Assembly: GCA_950022655.1 (NCBI GenBank)
Contig: OX465589.1
Span: 26,403,626-26,467,625 of the forward strand
DNA from: Alentia gelatinosa
Lineage: Eukaryota; Annelida; Polychaeta; Phyllodocida; Polynoidae
Direction of reading: 5' to 3'
DNA: 64,000 nucleotides
Every line of letters starts with the position of its first letter. Within the stretch, counting starts at the first letter, position 1. Shown here in pieces: positions 46,088 through 60,600 of this stretch. A model generated the notes under the pieces. That model did not search any database. It was given only the letters and a program-made list of their open reading frames with translations, and was not told the DNA's origin. The position numbers and the translations under genes are program-made.

Positions 46088-48477
46088 AAGTAAGATCAGC
46101 AAAGCCTCTATAGAGTACTGTCTAGACTATAAGGTTGAATCTATGGGAAACCGTGTCACTGCTCAAAACGAAGGGTGGTCGAGCTGTCATTGGAAATCAG
46201 GTCGCCCAGGGTTTAAACTTTAGATTAATGATTAATAATACATATATTCATATTCTACATACTGCAGGATTGTATCTATGGGAATATTGTCCAGGTTAGA
46301 CGAGTTTCGATTTAATAATTCATATTTAACCTTAGGCATTACACAATCAAAATTAATTTATTATGAGGATTTAACTTAAAATATAGGTCTGGAAACATTA
46401 TTATTCGTAAACTACAGATTATTAGGTTTCTCCTTATAGGTATTTGTGTATTTGGGAACATGTGGGATTTATTATTTATGGAATTTAGAAATTAAAAGCT
46501 ATACTATAGACTTTGTAGGGAGTGGTGCACTGGTAGAGATATGATTAGAAAATCATTTAATATGAGATCTATTTTGAAATATCTCACTGGAGACATTAAT
46601 ATTATTAAACTATGGGTTCTTAGCTTTCTTCTCATATATATATATAATTTTGTATTTTGGATAATGTGGGAATTAGTTATAGAATTTAGAATTTAGAAAA
46701 TTAAAAGTACTCAGTGATTAAAATAGCTTGTACTGCCATAGCTAGGTTCGAAGACATGTTTTCGAATGGTTTATTTTTGGTTTTGAGCATTGAATCTATG
46801 GATGGGGACTGGATTAGGGGAAACTATACTGTATGAGGTTTGTTTATACGAAATATCATTCACTTTGAACCAGTGTAGGATTTAGAATCGAATTGACAGA
46901 AATGCTCATCTATCTTAGGCTTTACTATAGGAAAGGTATGGGAGTAGAGTTCAGGTGAGGATAGTATTAGAAAATTGTTTTTTAATATTGTTTTACTTCA
47001 AATAAATGATAGGAGACAGTAATATTCGTAAATTAGAGATACTGAGCTTTCATTTGATATATATCTTGACCATTTCGGAAGAGTTGGGACTTAGATATTG
47101 ATTTTTTTAACTTAGATTCGAGCAATGGATAGATTGACTATTTCGCCATAGCTGGGTTATAAAACATCTTTTTCAAAAAATTTCTTCCAGGCTTTTAACC
47201 ATGAAGCTATGAACGGTGAATTGGATTAGGTTAATCTACACACACTCTAGGGTTTCTAATCTAGAGATTAGAATCAAAAGCAAATATAGTTTGTGTCTAT
47301 AGACTTAATTCACGGTTGAATCATATATGCAGGAATTTGTCAGGTTGATATACATAGATCAGTGTCTAGCTGGTACTCGAGGTAGTGGGAGGTAGGGGGG
47401 ATTTTATCGTCGATATAATAATCTATTTAACCGCTTCTGATCGAAATATTTCACAAAAAATTTGTTCATCGTTTCGCTGTATCGGGACATGCTCTGTGAA
47501 TAACTCAACTCGTCCATAGGCGCGAGTGGATTAGGACTTTGTTTTATTTTTCTCTGTGTTCTACTTGAATCGATGATTGGCGACTTAGCTTAGAGCAAAC
47601 TACACTGTCTCAGGTATGATTATACAAGATATGATAGACTTTGAAACAGGAGAGATTGATAAATTAATTAATTAATTAATGAAAATGGTACTCAACGCTG
47701 AACCTTCAACATGGGAGCAGTAGGGGAGATGGGCTCTAGGCAAGACACCATTTCGAAAAACATTTTTTACGAGCATTTACTGAGAAAAAACACTGGAGGA
47801 TGAAATATTCCTAAACTAGGCAGTTTCAGCTTTTTTCTCATATATTAATGTGCAATTCAAGCATGAGGGGGGACTGAGATATTGATTTATGAAATTAGAT
47901 TCGGACGGTACCTATAGGAAACTACTGAAACATTGTGACCTTACATTGCGAAGATCATACAACCGTTTTTATCTGAAAGCAGTCTAAATTGTATTCATTA
48001 TCGACCTTTCCTGACAAGTGGCGTACAGATATTAGTTCATTTAGGTACGTACTAACTTTCCGTATGCGATGGGGTTTGCAACCCAGAGCATATAACATAT
48101 CTGTATGCTCCGGTATGTAGATATACGCTGTCCATATGTTTCTATGGACACTAATCTATGCATCAAGTGGATAATAAATAAAGGAATAAATATGCTATAA
48201 ATATAAACATCAAATGGTATTATAGGGAGACATAGTTAGTGTGGCTGAATGGAATCTATTTTCTGGCTGAAATATTCACCTCGTTTGAAGTGTATATGTG
48301 ATGTCATATTGTTTTCATTCATTTAATTTCTCATGATATTGATTATTTTCTTATCCTTTATCTAACCCCCTAGTATTTTGTCCTATAGGTTTAACATTTG
48401 TAACTTGCTATCCATGCCCTCAGTATTCTCCATATATTTATATAAACACTGATCTTCCTTTTGCTCACAGGTATTGA

Positions 48478-48720
<243 letters not shown>

Positions 48721-50599
48721 TAAATTTTATCACAAGAGACATTAATATTCATAAACTACAGGTTCCAAGCTTTCTTCTGAGATATAATTTGTGTATTTAG
48801 GACAAGTCGGTACTTAGATATCGGATTTAGGAGAATAAAAGTACTCTATCAATAAAATGGCTTATGGTACCATAGCTAGGTTTTAAGACATCATTTTCAA
48901 ATGTTTTAGTTTAGGCTTTAAGCATTGAATCTATGGACGGGGACTTGGATTAGGGTAAACTACACTGTCTGAGGTTTGTTTATACGAAATATCATTCAAT
49001 TTGAACCAGCGGAGAAATTAGAATTGAATTAAAAGAAATGATCATCTAAGCTGAGCCTTTACTAAGGGAGCGGTAGGGGGGTTAGGCGTTGGGCCAGGCA
49101 CGATTTAGAAAATCATTTATTATGAGGATTTAACTTGAATTCTATTACTGGAGACATTAACATTCGTAAACTACGGGTCCTTAGCTTTCTCCTCATATAT
49201 ATATTTGTGTGTTTTGGACAATGTGGTATTTAGTTATCGAATTTAGAATATTAAAAGCTTTACCATAGGCTTGGTAGGGGGGTCACGCACTGGTCGGGAT
49301 ACGATTTAGAAAATCATTTATTATGAGGATTTCACTGGAATTTTATCACTGGAGACATACTGGAGACATTAACATTCGTAAACTATGGGTCCTTAGCTTT
49401 CTCCTCATATATATATTTGTGTGTTTTGGACAATGTGGTATTTAGTTATCGAATTTAGAATATTAAAAGCTTTACTATAGGCTTGGTAGGGGAGTCACGC
49501 ACTGGTCGGAATACGGTTTAGAAAATCATTTATTATGAGGATTTCACTGAAATTTTATCACTGGAGACATTAATATTCGTAAACTACAGATTCTCAGCTT
49601 TCTTGTGATATAAATATTGTGTATTTCGGGTGATTTTGGACTTAGATATTGGTTTTTGAAAATTAGATTCGAGCAGTGACTATTTTGACTTATTTAACCA
49701 TAGCTGGGTCATAAGACTTCTTTTTCAAAATGGTTTCTTTGAGGCTTTCAGCATTGAATCTATGGACTGGGCCTCATATTAGGGTAAACTACACTGTCTG
49801 AGGTTTCCTTATATGAAATATCATTCAATTTGAACCAACGGAGAAATTAGAATTGAATTAAAAGAAATGATCATCTAAGCTGAGCCTTTACTATGGGAGC
49901 TGTAGGGGAGTTAGGCGCTGGGCCAGGCACGATTTAGAGATCATTTATTATGAGGATTTAACTTGGATTCGTAAACTACGGGTCCTTAGCTTTCTCCTAA
50001 TATATATTTTGTGTATTTCGGACAATGTGGGATTTAGTTATCGAATTTAGAATATTAAAGCTTTACTATAGAATTGGTAGGGGGTGTCAGTCACTGGTCG
50101 AGATACAATTTAGAAAATCATTTATTATGAGGATTTCACTGGAATTTTATCACTGGAGACAAAATATTCGTAAACTACAGATTCTCAGCTTTCTTGTGAT
50201 ATAAATTTGTGTATTTCGAATGATTTGGGATTAGATATTGATTTTTTGAAAATTAGATTCGAGCAGTGACTATTTTGGCTTATTTAATCATAGCTGGGTT
50301 ATAAGTCATCTTTTTCAAAATGGTTTCTTTGAGGCTTTCAGCATTGAATCTTTGGACGGGGACTTAAATTAGGGTAAACTAAACTGTCTGAAGTTTCAGT
50401 ATATGAAATATCATTCAATTTGAACCAGCGGAGAAATTAGATTGAATTAAAAGAAATGGTCATATGACTACAGATTTACTATGGAAAAGGTTTTAACAAA
50501 TAGTAACGAATTGTAAATACGTTGTCAGAAATGAAAAGCCTGCCTTTCTACCTATATGTACCAAATTTCAGGCTGATATTCCAATTAGATAAAGGTAAA

Positions 50600-50655
50600 A
50601 GCAGGGTGGTCCCTTAAGCGGGGTGGTCCCTTAAGCGGGGTGTCCTGGAAGAGGG
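50600..50655. repeat. short tandem GGTGGTCCCTTAAGCGG repeat
   Basis: Two and a half units of a 20-bp motif ending GGTTTTACTGTAC, probably the end of a small repeat element near the right TIR. Confidence 0.5.
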
Positions 50656-51135
50656 GTTTTACTGTACTACATGAGTTTCAATATGTACTCCCAGTTCTGA
50701 ACGTATTCCCATAGACTGAGCATTATCAATTTAGTTCCAACCTCTACCTATAGGGGGCAGCACAATATGATTTCTAATATTTTTTAATGGAAGTTATAAC
50801 AAATTCTTGATGAAATATTAATTTAAAAGCAGTTTTAGTTATAAAATCTTAATAGATAATTGCAAAATATCAAGACCTTCATTTGTTAATTTTTGCAAGT
50901 GTTATTGAAGCATTCTTGACGAAAATGATGTGTAAACACCATTTCATAGTAATATCTTATTAATATATATATGATCCCTTCAGATTCATATCTGAGCACT
51001 CTGTGCTAGTTGTCATCTCATACACTGAGCCATCATACATATCTGAAGGCAGCGAATCGCTTGCTTATTGTATGTATGTACAGGCTCAGAGGTGTCAACT
51101 TGTCCTCAGGGGTGCAGCCCGACCCGTGGCGGCCG

Positions 51136-51570
51136 AATCTAGTTCCGTACTTCACCTACAGGAGGGGCGCGCATAAGTTAAACACCTTGTTGATCATACA
51201 TACATACATACATACACAGAGGCTTTCTAGTTAAACTAATTACGGACGGCAAACACCGCACCCCTCCGAGACGTGTTTACCCCGCAGCTCGAGCCGCCCC
51301 GAAATGTGTGCTCGGCCGTGTTTACCCCTGCGGAGCACAATGTTTGCCCCTGCGGAGCACCACGCTCCGCTGAACGCGAACAATACCCGAGATAATCCCT
51401 TAAGGTGACCCGGCGCAGACTTCCCGGCACGGTATGCTCATAATACAAACAACCTCGACCAAAAGACAATAGATTGGGCAATAAACAAACGAAAGAACAA
51501 TCTGCGGAGCACCACGCATGACTGATTTTAAACAATTGATTCTGTGGTCTATACAGCTATGTATACTACT
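51136..51570 (-). repeat. right terminal inverted repeat (435 bp)
   Basis: Reverse complement of 32081-32515, same length and same (TATG)5 count. The two differences I noted are in the segment around 51262-51276. Confidence 0.92.
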
Positions 51571-51576
51571 ATGGAT
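51571..51576. repeat. right target-site duplication ATGGAT
   Basis: Matches the left flank at 32075-32080. Confidence 0.85.
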
Positions 51577-52853
51577 ATGCCACCAACATCTATGAATTGT
51601 CTTCCCCCTAAACATACGTGTAAGAATGATGGGGTAGTCTCGGTAGATAATGGGATATTCAGCATCTACGTACCCTCCTGCTGTCAAATATTGAATGTTT
51701 GGGTTGTTTCTTCAGAATACCTCCTGTTTTACCCCCACTGCATGGGGTACCATTGATAAAGTCACCCAACCACTACCATACCTCCTCCATACTTTTGTTT
51801 TGGTTGATTTCACGTCCAATAATTACCGTTTCCATACATTGTGCGAGCTGAATATATCTTAGAGCCCCTAATCAAGTCAAGGTACATAAAATAATACTCA
51901 TGGCAGGTGGCCATGCATTAGGTTACTGACGAATATTGTCCTTTTAACCCTTTCCCTGCAGCAGCCTATTCCCTGACACAGCATCACACCGCAGACAGTA
52001 TCTACAGACTACAGTAACACCCTCCTACTGCAGGCACCTTAAACCCAGTAACAGAAAGATCATGTGATTTCAGTATTTTACAGTGGTAACTGATGGTATT
52101 TTATTATCATAAGACTCATAACCCTTGTGCTTTGTCTAAGTTTTGTAGAACCAAAACCACCCTTGTGCTTTGTCTAAGTTCTGTAAAATGCAAACAACCC
52201 TTGTGCTATGTCTAAGTTTTGTGGAACCCAAACAATCATCTCTGTGTCCATCAAATTGTGTACATGTATATGATTATCAATGCTGCCTGGAGATATCAGG
52301 CTGCAGTTAGAGGATTGAGGAGGTAAAACTAAATGAGTGCCTCTCACGTTTTGAGGGGGTATTCTATGGAACAGAGGGGGTATTTTATGGAACAAATTAT
52401 CACCAACTGTTAGAAATACCGAACTGTACTTGACTTTTAAGTGTAATATGAAGAAAAAAGCAATCCAGGAGCTGTTATCGTTTTAAGATATCACTCTCTA
52501 TCTATATTTATTATTGTTTTGTACAACTGTTGGAAAATGTTATAAGCAAATGATAAAGTGTTTACAGGCGGCTGTTTTCCAATGCTGAAGTCTGACACAC
52601 TTGATGTATGAAAAATTACTAAACGGTGTCTCAATACTATTGTTAATATAGTTTTATGTTGGGTTTAAGTAAATTTATGTTAGAGTTCAATAGCTTGCTA
52701 TTGACCAAAAGGAGCTGCCAAAATTTGTTGGGACATATGTATCACAATGAAGCTAAGATTTGTATCAAACCAAATATGTTGGCAACTCATCTGTTTACTT
52801 GTGAATTACCCAGTATTACAGTAAGGGTAAAGCACACCGGCCAACATGGCTGA

Positions 52854-52909
52854 CTACCTTTGCAGTTTAAATAAAGAATTAAAAAAAAAGAAAAAAAAGG
52901 CTACCTTTG
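52854..52909 (+). mobile_element. poly(A) retroposon tail abutting the alsin exon a donor
   Basis: CTACCTTTG occurs at 52854-52862 and again at 52901-52909, flanking AAATAAAGAATT and an A-rich tail. On the gene strand both copies read CAAAG|GTAG, so the splice donor appears to have been duplicated as a target-site duplication. Either only a 38-bp tail inserted, or the 9-bp repeat is chance and the insert extends further upstream. Confidence 0.5.
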
Positions 52910-53152
52910 AGTCCGTCGACGAGGACGGGTTCTTTGAGGGAGTCGGTGTAACTGCCGTCGCCCAGCTGGCCGTACTGGTTGTTGCCGTACGTGTAGACCT
53001 CCAGGTCGCGCGTCAGGAAGGCGCAGTGCTTGGCGCCGATGGAGACCTTCATCACCGGAGTCTGTGAGAAGACGTCAAAGGAGCGCGGCGACACGTTCTG
53101 GTAGCCGTGCCACAGGTAGACCTGACCGCTGCCTCGCTTCCCATCCTCCTCC
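52905..53152 (-). CDS. ALS2: alsin exon a: first RCC1 repeat
   Basis: 82 complete codons plus one base at each end (starts with the last base of a split codon, ends phase 1). It encodes a charged start (EEDGKRGSGQ), VYLWHGY, GAKHCAFLTRDLEVYTYG and NNQYGQLGDGSY, a canonical RCC1 blade matching the beginning of alsin. Acceptor TTCTTCCAG|GG. Donor CAAAG|GTAGCC, which runs straight into a T-rich stretch (see the retroposon entry at 52863). It joins in frame to the exon starting at 31475 (G+CC). Codons are much more GC-rich than the surrounding intron. The initiator codon is not in this exon; about ten upstream residues are expected on a 5' exon that I could not identify. Confidence 0.93.
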
Positions 53153-53307
53153 CTGGAAGAACAGCACCATAAGGTTATATCATTATATACCTATGTCCGA
53201 ATGTCTATTAAATACTGCCCGCTGCTAGGGGTGCAGTAATAATAATGTTCGTGCCCGCTGTGACTGCGACTTTGTATGTCATTAAAATGGCGTTTTTTCA
53301 CCAATTA

Positions 53308-53492
53308 AAGGTATATAATAATAAGCAAACGTCCTCACTGTGGACGAAACGCTTCTCGTTCTCGGTCAGTCTTCGATTTCATACTGCCTTCCGTCTATGG
53401 CGTCAGGCAATATGAAATCGAAGACCGACCTCGAACAGGAACCGTTTTGTCCACAGTAAGGACGTTTCCTGATATTATCCACTTATACCTAT
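53308..53492. repeat. fold-back element
   Basis: Arms of about 80 bp: AAACGTCCTCACTGTGGACG...GTCTTCGATTTCATACTGCC against the complement ending GTAAGGACGTTTCCTGATAT. Outer AGGTATA ends also pair. Confidence 0.85.
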
Positions 53493-53537
53493 TCTCTCTT
53501 TCCCTTGCCAACTTATATTTGGAATGACGAATAATAA

Positions 53538-53762
53538 ATACAATATGTACATTACCATGATTTTGATCTGCATCGTATTTGTTTGTTTGACTGTTTGTTT
53601 GGGTAGTTTAACGTCCAATTTGTTCAATCAGACTTACATGGTCGTATTCTCCTTGTAGTTGACACTACGCAATATCCTCGCATTCACTAGAATATTATTG
53701 CTACTCACAAATACGCGGAGAATACTACCATGCAGATAAAAATCATCGTAATATTGTGTATA
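53538..53762. repeat. interrupted copy of the ATTACCATGATTT fold-back
   Basis: Outer arms ATTACCATGATTTTGATCTG and CAGATAAAAATCATCGTAAT match the 28822 element. The left half is split by about 70 bp containing TTTGGGTAGTTTAACGTCC, a motif repeated at 59530. Confidence 0.7.
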
Positions 53763-54347
53763 TACTCCTATGTTTTTTCTTTTTTCATCAGAGATGTTAG
53801 TTGGTGTGAAAGAAAATGAAACCATTGAAAAAAGGAAAACTGCCATCCCCAGTCCAATATTGATATTTATTTCCCACAAGCAAAATTGCTGTTACTTTGA
53901 TCAACAACAACCATGGAGAGATCAATGCTGTTGTGGATTAAAGATGTTCTTTTTGTGTACGACCCATCAAATTACATATTTTATCTACGTCCATCACACG
54001 CAAACCTTTATAAATTGATAGTTATCGAATCGATCCTGATTTGGTATATGTGTAACCCCATCTGCTACAACTATCTAATAGACAAATATACAACCACGTT
54101 TTCCGCTTCCATGTGTTTCCCTCCTTTGTCTTTCCCCTTCTTTTCAATCTTTAAAAAAAACCCATCGCAGACGAAATTGAACTCCAATCCCGCCGTTAAC
54201 GTTAACTATTTCTCTCCAATTTGGTTACATCCATATACCCTTCTATATTCGTTATTTCCCTCCCATTCTCCCTCTCTTCTTATTTTCCTCATAACATTCT
54301 CATCGGTTTTTGTGGTCACTTGCGCCCCTTTCTTGCTCATCTTCACT

Positions 54348-54662
54348 TTTATCATCCACCTGATACAAAGTGCCCATAGAAAACACATATGCAGCGTGCA
54401 GCGTGTATGCTCCGGGTGGCGCATACGAAAAAATAGTGCCTACGGAAAAATAGTGCAGAACTAAAACGAACTGATTACGACATGCCACTTGTCCAGAAAA
54501 GGTGGATGATGAATACAACATAGACTGGTTTCAGATAAAAGCGGTTGTGTGCTCCTCGGAGTTGACTCTGCGCAATATCCTCGCATACCCTCAGATATTA
54601 CTACGCGTCAACTTCTCGGACCATACGGCCGCTTGTATCTGAAACCAGCCAATATTGTGTAT
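54348..54662. repeat. hairpin-ended dispersed repeat, copy 3
   Basis: Same family as 998-1320: GACTGGTTTCAGATAAAAGC pairs with GCTTGTATCTGAAACCAGC around GTTGACTCTGCGCAATATCC. Confidence 0.8.
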
Positions 54663-57600
54663 ATGCCCCTTCTCCTCTTATTTTCGTCAAACATCTTCCC
54701 TTCATGTCTTTTGGCCCGTAGCCTCTCCATCTCCTCTTTTTTTCTAGTCCCTCCCCATGGCACCTCCCTCTCTACGCATCGCCTTACAAAGCCTCTCTGG
54801 GAGCGCCGTGCGCGAGTCATGGCCTCACTCTATCCTCAGGGCAGTTCTCTTCAGGTCATTAACGTCACATGTCACCGACATAGATACAGCTCTATTTAAT
54901 CCCTAACCCTAACTACAACAGAGAAAACCTCCAATCTCTGAAACACCGACTCAAATTCCAACGTAACTTGGTGTCAAATCCGGAATACTAGAAAGAAAAC
55001 GCTGATTTTGAAGTCACCGTTGGGTCTGAACAGTACTACACTGTTGATGTAAACAGGGAAAAAACAGTTTAATATGATATCAAATGTATGCCATGTGTAA
55101 CGCTCTTGATTTTATTTACGGTGATACTTTTCTGATGTAAGTAGTTCAAAGGTACGCCCACCAGGTAGCGTCGCAAAACGAGTGTTTTTGAAGTTGTGTG
55201 GAGTTTTATGTGCATCCTGTGATTGCACATTCATGTCAGAGTTTTTGTGTTCATCTGAGGCTGTCAACTCTCTTGTTATTTCTTATAGACACGACTGACT
55301 ACATAGAGAAATGTCAACATGGACCCGTAGAGGAGTGGGGTAATAACTGCATTCCAAATCACAAATATTCTACAAAAATTAAAGAGATGACACTAATGAT
55401 GACATAAAGAGGTATTATCATGTTATTTTTGAGCCAATTGTACCAAGCTACTTAGTAATAACATCAAAATGGCGACCTAATGACATTATCTGGTTATTCC
55501 CCTTATCTATTAACATTCTTTGCCATCAGTATAACTGCATTACAGTAAATCTTCAGCACCTTAGAAAATGCCCGTAAATATGAATTGTTATACTTTTCAC
55601 CACTGCGTATAATACACAGAGAATCCCCATGTCGAGGTTTTATGGTAGTAGTGGTTACAGTAACTGAGGCTGTCAGCGACACCTGCCGGTCCCCAGCAGG
55701 TACATAACACTCTGTGCCTGGACACATGAGGAACCACACGTGTTTCGAAACCTACTTTCTCTACCTCCATGACAGGTGAGTTCAACAAGTTCCATCAGAT
55801 AAAACAATTGAGGATTCTACCAGACTTTGTAAGCTGATTATGTAATCTGAGAGAACACACAGTCTAGTCAAAGAGGTAAATATGCATTTTAGGTTAAATT
55901 GGTTAAAAGAGCCTTACAGGTGAATTAATAATGAAAAGCTCTTAGGGATACACAAATATATCAAAATCCCTATCACAAAACACACAGCAAAGTCTCATTT
56001 GAAGTCTTTCAATACACTGAAAACATTTATGACAAGGGTATTGACTTAAATAAGTCAAATCTATTCATGCCACATCTACTCAAATGGGCTCTTTTTCAGG
56101 AAGCGTCTACCAGAGGGGTGCTATTTATTCAGAAATAGGACATTTCATTATATGGATCGTAAAAGGTTGTTATATTATTATTTGGCCGTACCGTCAGACT
56201 TGATCGCAATTTATCTACTTTTCTCTCTTTTTTTCTCAATGAGGCTGTAACTCTACTTAAAGGGACTTCAGCTCTCCAATGGAAAGTAAGAGCAACAGGA
56301 CTCCATGTTTCTACCGTACTGATTATTGTGTCATCAAGGTTTATGCTAGCTATAATTTACTTTTCTATATTAAAGAGCGAATCTTCCTTTATTTAATATA
56401 AAACACACGTTTTCACACACTCATCTCCGTTATTATACACAACATGGCCATTCTGCGATCGTTTCAGTATGTTGTTCAATATCTGGTCGTTCATTGATAC
56501 AATAGTTCTGTTATGCCTTAAAAATTATCTTATTTAATCAAGAGGTTTCATCTTGTCATAATGTCATGATTTACATTTGAGTTCAGTTAGTAGATCATTC
56601 ATCTTGTCATCACATCTCATGATGTGATCCTTTTTTCTTGTTTATGAGGGAGAGCGGAGTATATTCAAGAATAAACACTGAGTCAAAACAGACGGAGACA
56701 ATACATCAAAAGAGTAACATCAAAGGTACTAAACAGGATAGACAGGTAAACTTCATCAGAAACACCAAGATAAATCAGATGTTAAGATTTATGATCTCTA
56801 GTTATTATTTAATCCAGTTCCTTCACGAGAGATAAATAGGCGAATGTACCATGATCATGTTACACGATGTGTGTAATAGCTGTACAAAAGGATATTTCTT
56901 TAGTCTGGTGTATACCGTAGAATAGTGACGTGTGTGATATTTTACCACTCTTTCAACAAACATCAACGTGAAACGCGATGCTGTTTAATTCCAAACAAGA
57001 ACCAAAAGCCCGGTTAAATCTGCAGATATGACACCTGTGTCCTAACAGCATTCTACCTAGCTCTGTAGGGGAATTTCTTCTAATAAAGACAATTTTGATA
57101 GTAGAAAGGTCTATTCACCAAGCCCTATACCTTGAGGCACCTTTAAAAAAGGATTCCTGATTCGTCCTTAAGACATCCCTCGAGAAATAACCTGATACCC
57201 CAAATAAGAATGGTATATATTTCATATGTTACAGTTAGCTACGATCCCTTATCATCTAATTTTAGAAATACTGGTTTTATTAATGTTCAAAGCAACTAGA
57301 TTATGTCACTGCTGGTTGTCAAAAGGTAAACATGCTTGTATCAATAATACAGAGTGCCTCCTAGCAGCATTCAGCAGGTACAGTCAATCAAAATGAATGT
57401 TTAACTTAACCATTGATCTAGTGATTTGTGAACGAATGCCCAAGGCAATAAGTTATAATGTATATGAGAATGCTTGGGGGAATCCTGTGTGAATAAAGGG
57501 TTAAGTGTGCTACTTGAAACGATCGTCACGTTTGAAGGCCTCTCAATGTGGACGCATTCTAGTATTATCATTACCTTTTTTCGCCTAGAAAATTTTGAAG

Positions 57601-60600
57601 ATCTAATTCGTAATAGGGCAAGGATATATGATAAATGCGTTTGTTAGAGTACAAATGACAGGTGTCATTTGGTTAGATCTTCTAATGGAGTTACATGAGG
57701 GAAGTGTTCAAAACCGCAAGAATGTTGCTTATTGAGGTGGAGTTCTAAAGTGTATTATTCTAATATTACAGAATGTTATTTTCGTTTGAAAAAAGTCCTT
57801 TGCACAGCACATACAATGTTTGCGGTGGGGTGAAACGTGAACACCTCTTTGAGTTGTCAAAACAACGTAGTAAGTAGCAATGAGGTGATTTATAATACCC
57901 TGGACATACAAAATAAAGACAAAATCAATAATTCTTTATTAGAATAATATATTGGAAACGGTATTTCAAATGAGTGCTTACCCTTGTGTCACCTTTAATC
58001 GTGTATATATAAGCGCATATAGATTACACGAGAGACCCCACCCAAACACTGGTCAACCTGGCCGATTTAGCCCTGAGGAACTACTTCTGGAAGCTAGAGT
58101 CATCCCCTGATTTGGCGGGTTTCACTTATTAGCAACAACGTCCTTGGCATCTAGTGTTAAATTCTGGTACAACCCCTTTCTATTTAAGGCGATATCTGCC
58201 CCATTTGCATAAATCTATAGCATTTTCTCAGTTATTAATAATTCTAGGTGTAGTTCCAGTATATACATCTGGCAAAAGTTTTAGAAATAATTGATATGAC
58301 TATCTTACAATTCTGTTCAGCACACCAGAACAAGAAAGGCAATGAAAACAGTTTTTTCCCTATTGATAAGCAATGAATGCTTCATGATTCAGTTTAGTTG
58401 ATCAAGGGTCAGGTATCATCTCCATTATATATATAGCGGCTTAATTGGTTCACGCTCACCTGTGGGTCACAGCAATCAAGGCTCAAAGCCTGGCCTTGCT
58501 GCTGTGGTTCCTGCTTGCCTGTCGTTATAATAAAATTATATCTGGACTGCTGATAACTATATGTAGACTATGGTTGGATGGAATCTGTCCCGTGTTTTTT
58601 TGTGTTGGAGATAACCACATAGCTCGTTACTAAGTGAAAAACATAACTTGTACCGCCGGCCTGTAAATGTGAGACATTCGCGCACAGGTACATAATAACA
58701 AATAACCTTACTACCCATACATTCAGACCATGGTATGCTCGTCAGAGGATGGCTTAATAATCCGCAGCATTCCTGCCTGTGAGTTGCGCAGTCCACGGTC
58801 TGGACTACTGCTGACTCCCGCTCGCCCATAATCCTCATCTAACAGATTCACCTTGAGATAGTCATGGCTGCTGCGTCACCATCACACATTATAAACCACT
58901 AAACAGAATTAGTATTTATCCTACCTCGTGTATGCTTTTGTATTACTAAAAGATAAATATTGAGTAAATGACCAACAGAACTTTTTTTCATAGTAGCTGA
59001 CATCCTGCTCTCTGATTGGTCAATATTGTTATTACTCTAGTGGCATAAAAAACACTTTATGTCACGGCCTACCACATAAAATTTCCCTATGTTAAGTCTA
59101 TGGCGGTTTTTTATTAGGGGTAGGATAAACAATGATATGCCTGGTATGAGTCAATTCACCAACCCATCTTTGGCGCATCAGGGTTATCATTCAACACACC
59201 TTCTACAGGTGGCATACACATATTTCCCAGTAATTCACCTTGTAATGTTTTGCATTCCAGTGAAACCCACCTGTACTAACACTTGAACCCTGCACCCATG
59301 ATCCTACCCTTCTTCTTACTGAGACCATATAATCAGTGACCTCTGTACAAGGGTTGGGGTTACTGCGGTAGAGTCAGGTAGAGTGATGAATTTAGTGACG
59401 GAGGTTTCTTGGCAAAGGACTTGGGGTATATATTCCTCTAAAATGACTTGTTTAGGCTGACGACAAATTTCAGGTAGTATTTACTCTGTATGAGGACAGA
59501 GATGCATTCTTCGACCATTTAAGTGTTTTTGCTTGGGTAGTTTAACGTCCAATCCGTTCTAATGTACTTTGCTTGGGTGGTGATCGAATCTATGTAATGA
59601 ATTTAAGTAGAAATATCATCTCTAAACATTTACCGAGGCGAGAGTTCTTTTAGTTCCCACACCAAAAAGACATGGGATGGAAACGATTGACCTTTGATAC
59701 CAATTAGGTACATGTACAGCTATCACATAGGTGAAAAATACTTCTATTAGGTTCAGGATAATTTCCATGTATTGCCCGGAAGAGCTTCTTACTGGAGAAA
59801 GGTCAATAAACTTTAACCAAAAAAAAAAAAAAAAAAAAGTAGTATTTATGTTATTGGAGGACAGAGACACTTCATCTTATCGTTTAGCTCCTACAATCCT
59901 ATGAATACACAAGCCAAGTATCGACTAACAACACGACTGTGACGTCTTCTTTCCGCAGACGACATTTTATGGCTGTGTCGTTGTAAATGTTTATATCCCT
60001 GAGCGGGTAATTGCGTCCTGTTGTGGTAACACATGTAGAGATCACGGTAATTAGGCCTAATCAACTCCTCTTTACATATAGCCTTTTACATCCAGGTCTT
60101 AATGAACTGGTAATTAAGGTAATACACCGACACATTCCTCTTCAAAGGTATAAACAATTAAAACATATGTCACATATTTCATTTTGTTTATTTTATATTT
60201 CTTTTTATATATTTCATTCCACTAGTGGTAGATACTTAGGACCTATGACTACATGTCTCGTGTACATACGCCTCAGGATATAGAACTGGTTTCATGTCCC
60301 AGGTGTCTAGTTATAATTTCCTAGCAAGGCCATGTCAATGATTCACTGAGAGAGTCATATCTATATTGTAAGGTTTCTGATAGTCTATCTGCCTTTAAAC
60401 TGAGGATATGACACATACTCATATTGTGGACACAAATATTATTATGGGGATGGTTGATGATTTCTGAATTTGGACCACATTAAGTATTCCGTCTATAGAC
60501 CCTATTGAGGTATCCCAAAATTCAGTCTGTTTACAAGTTCCGGTGTTCGCTGGTTGCCGACGTTGTATGATGATAGACCTTTGATCCGTAACCCAGAATT

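Noticed and set aside
53913..54464. 183-codon plus-strand ORF
   Set aside because: Pyrimidine-rich low-complexity hydrophobic translation, ends inside a dispersed repeat, no splice or homology support.
54900..54915. CCCTAACCCTAAC telomere-like repeat
   Set aside because: Only two units, expected by chance.
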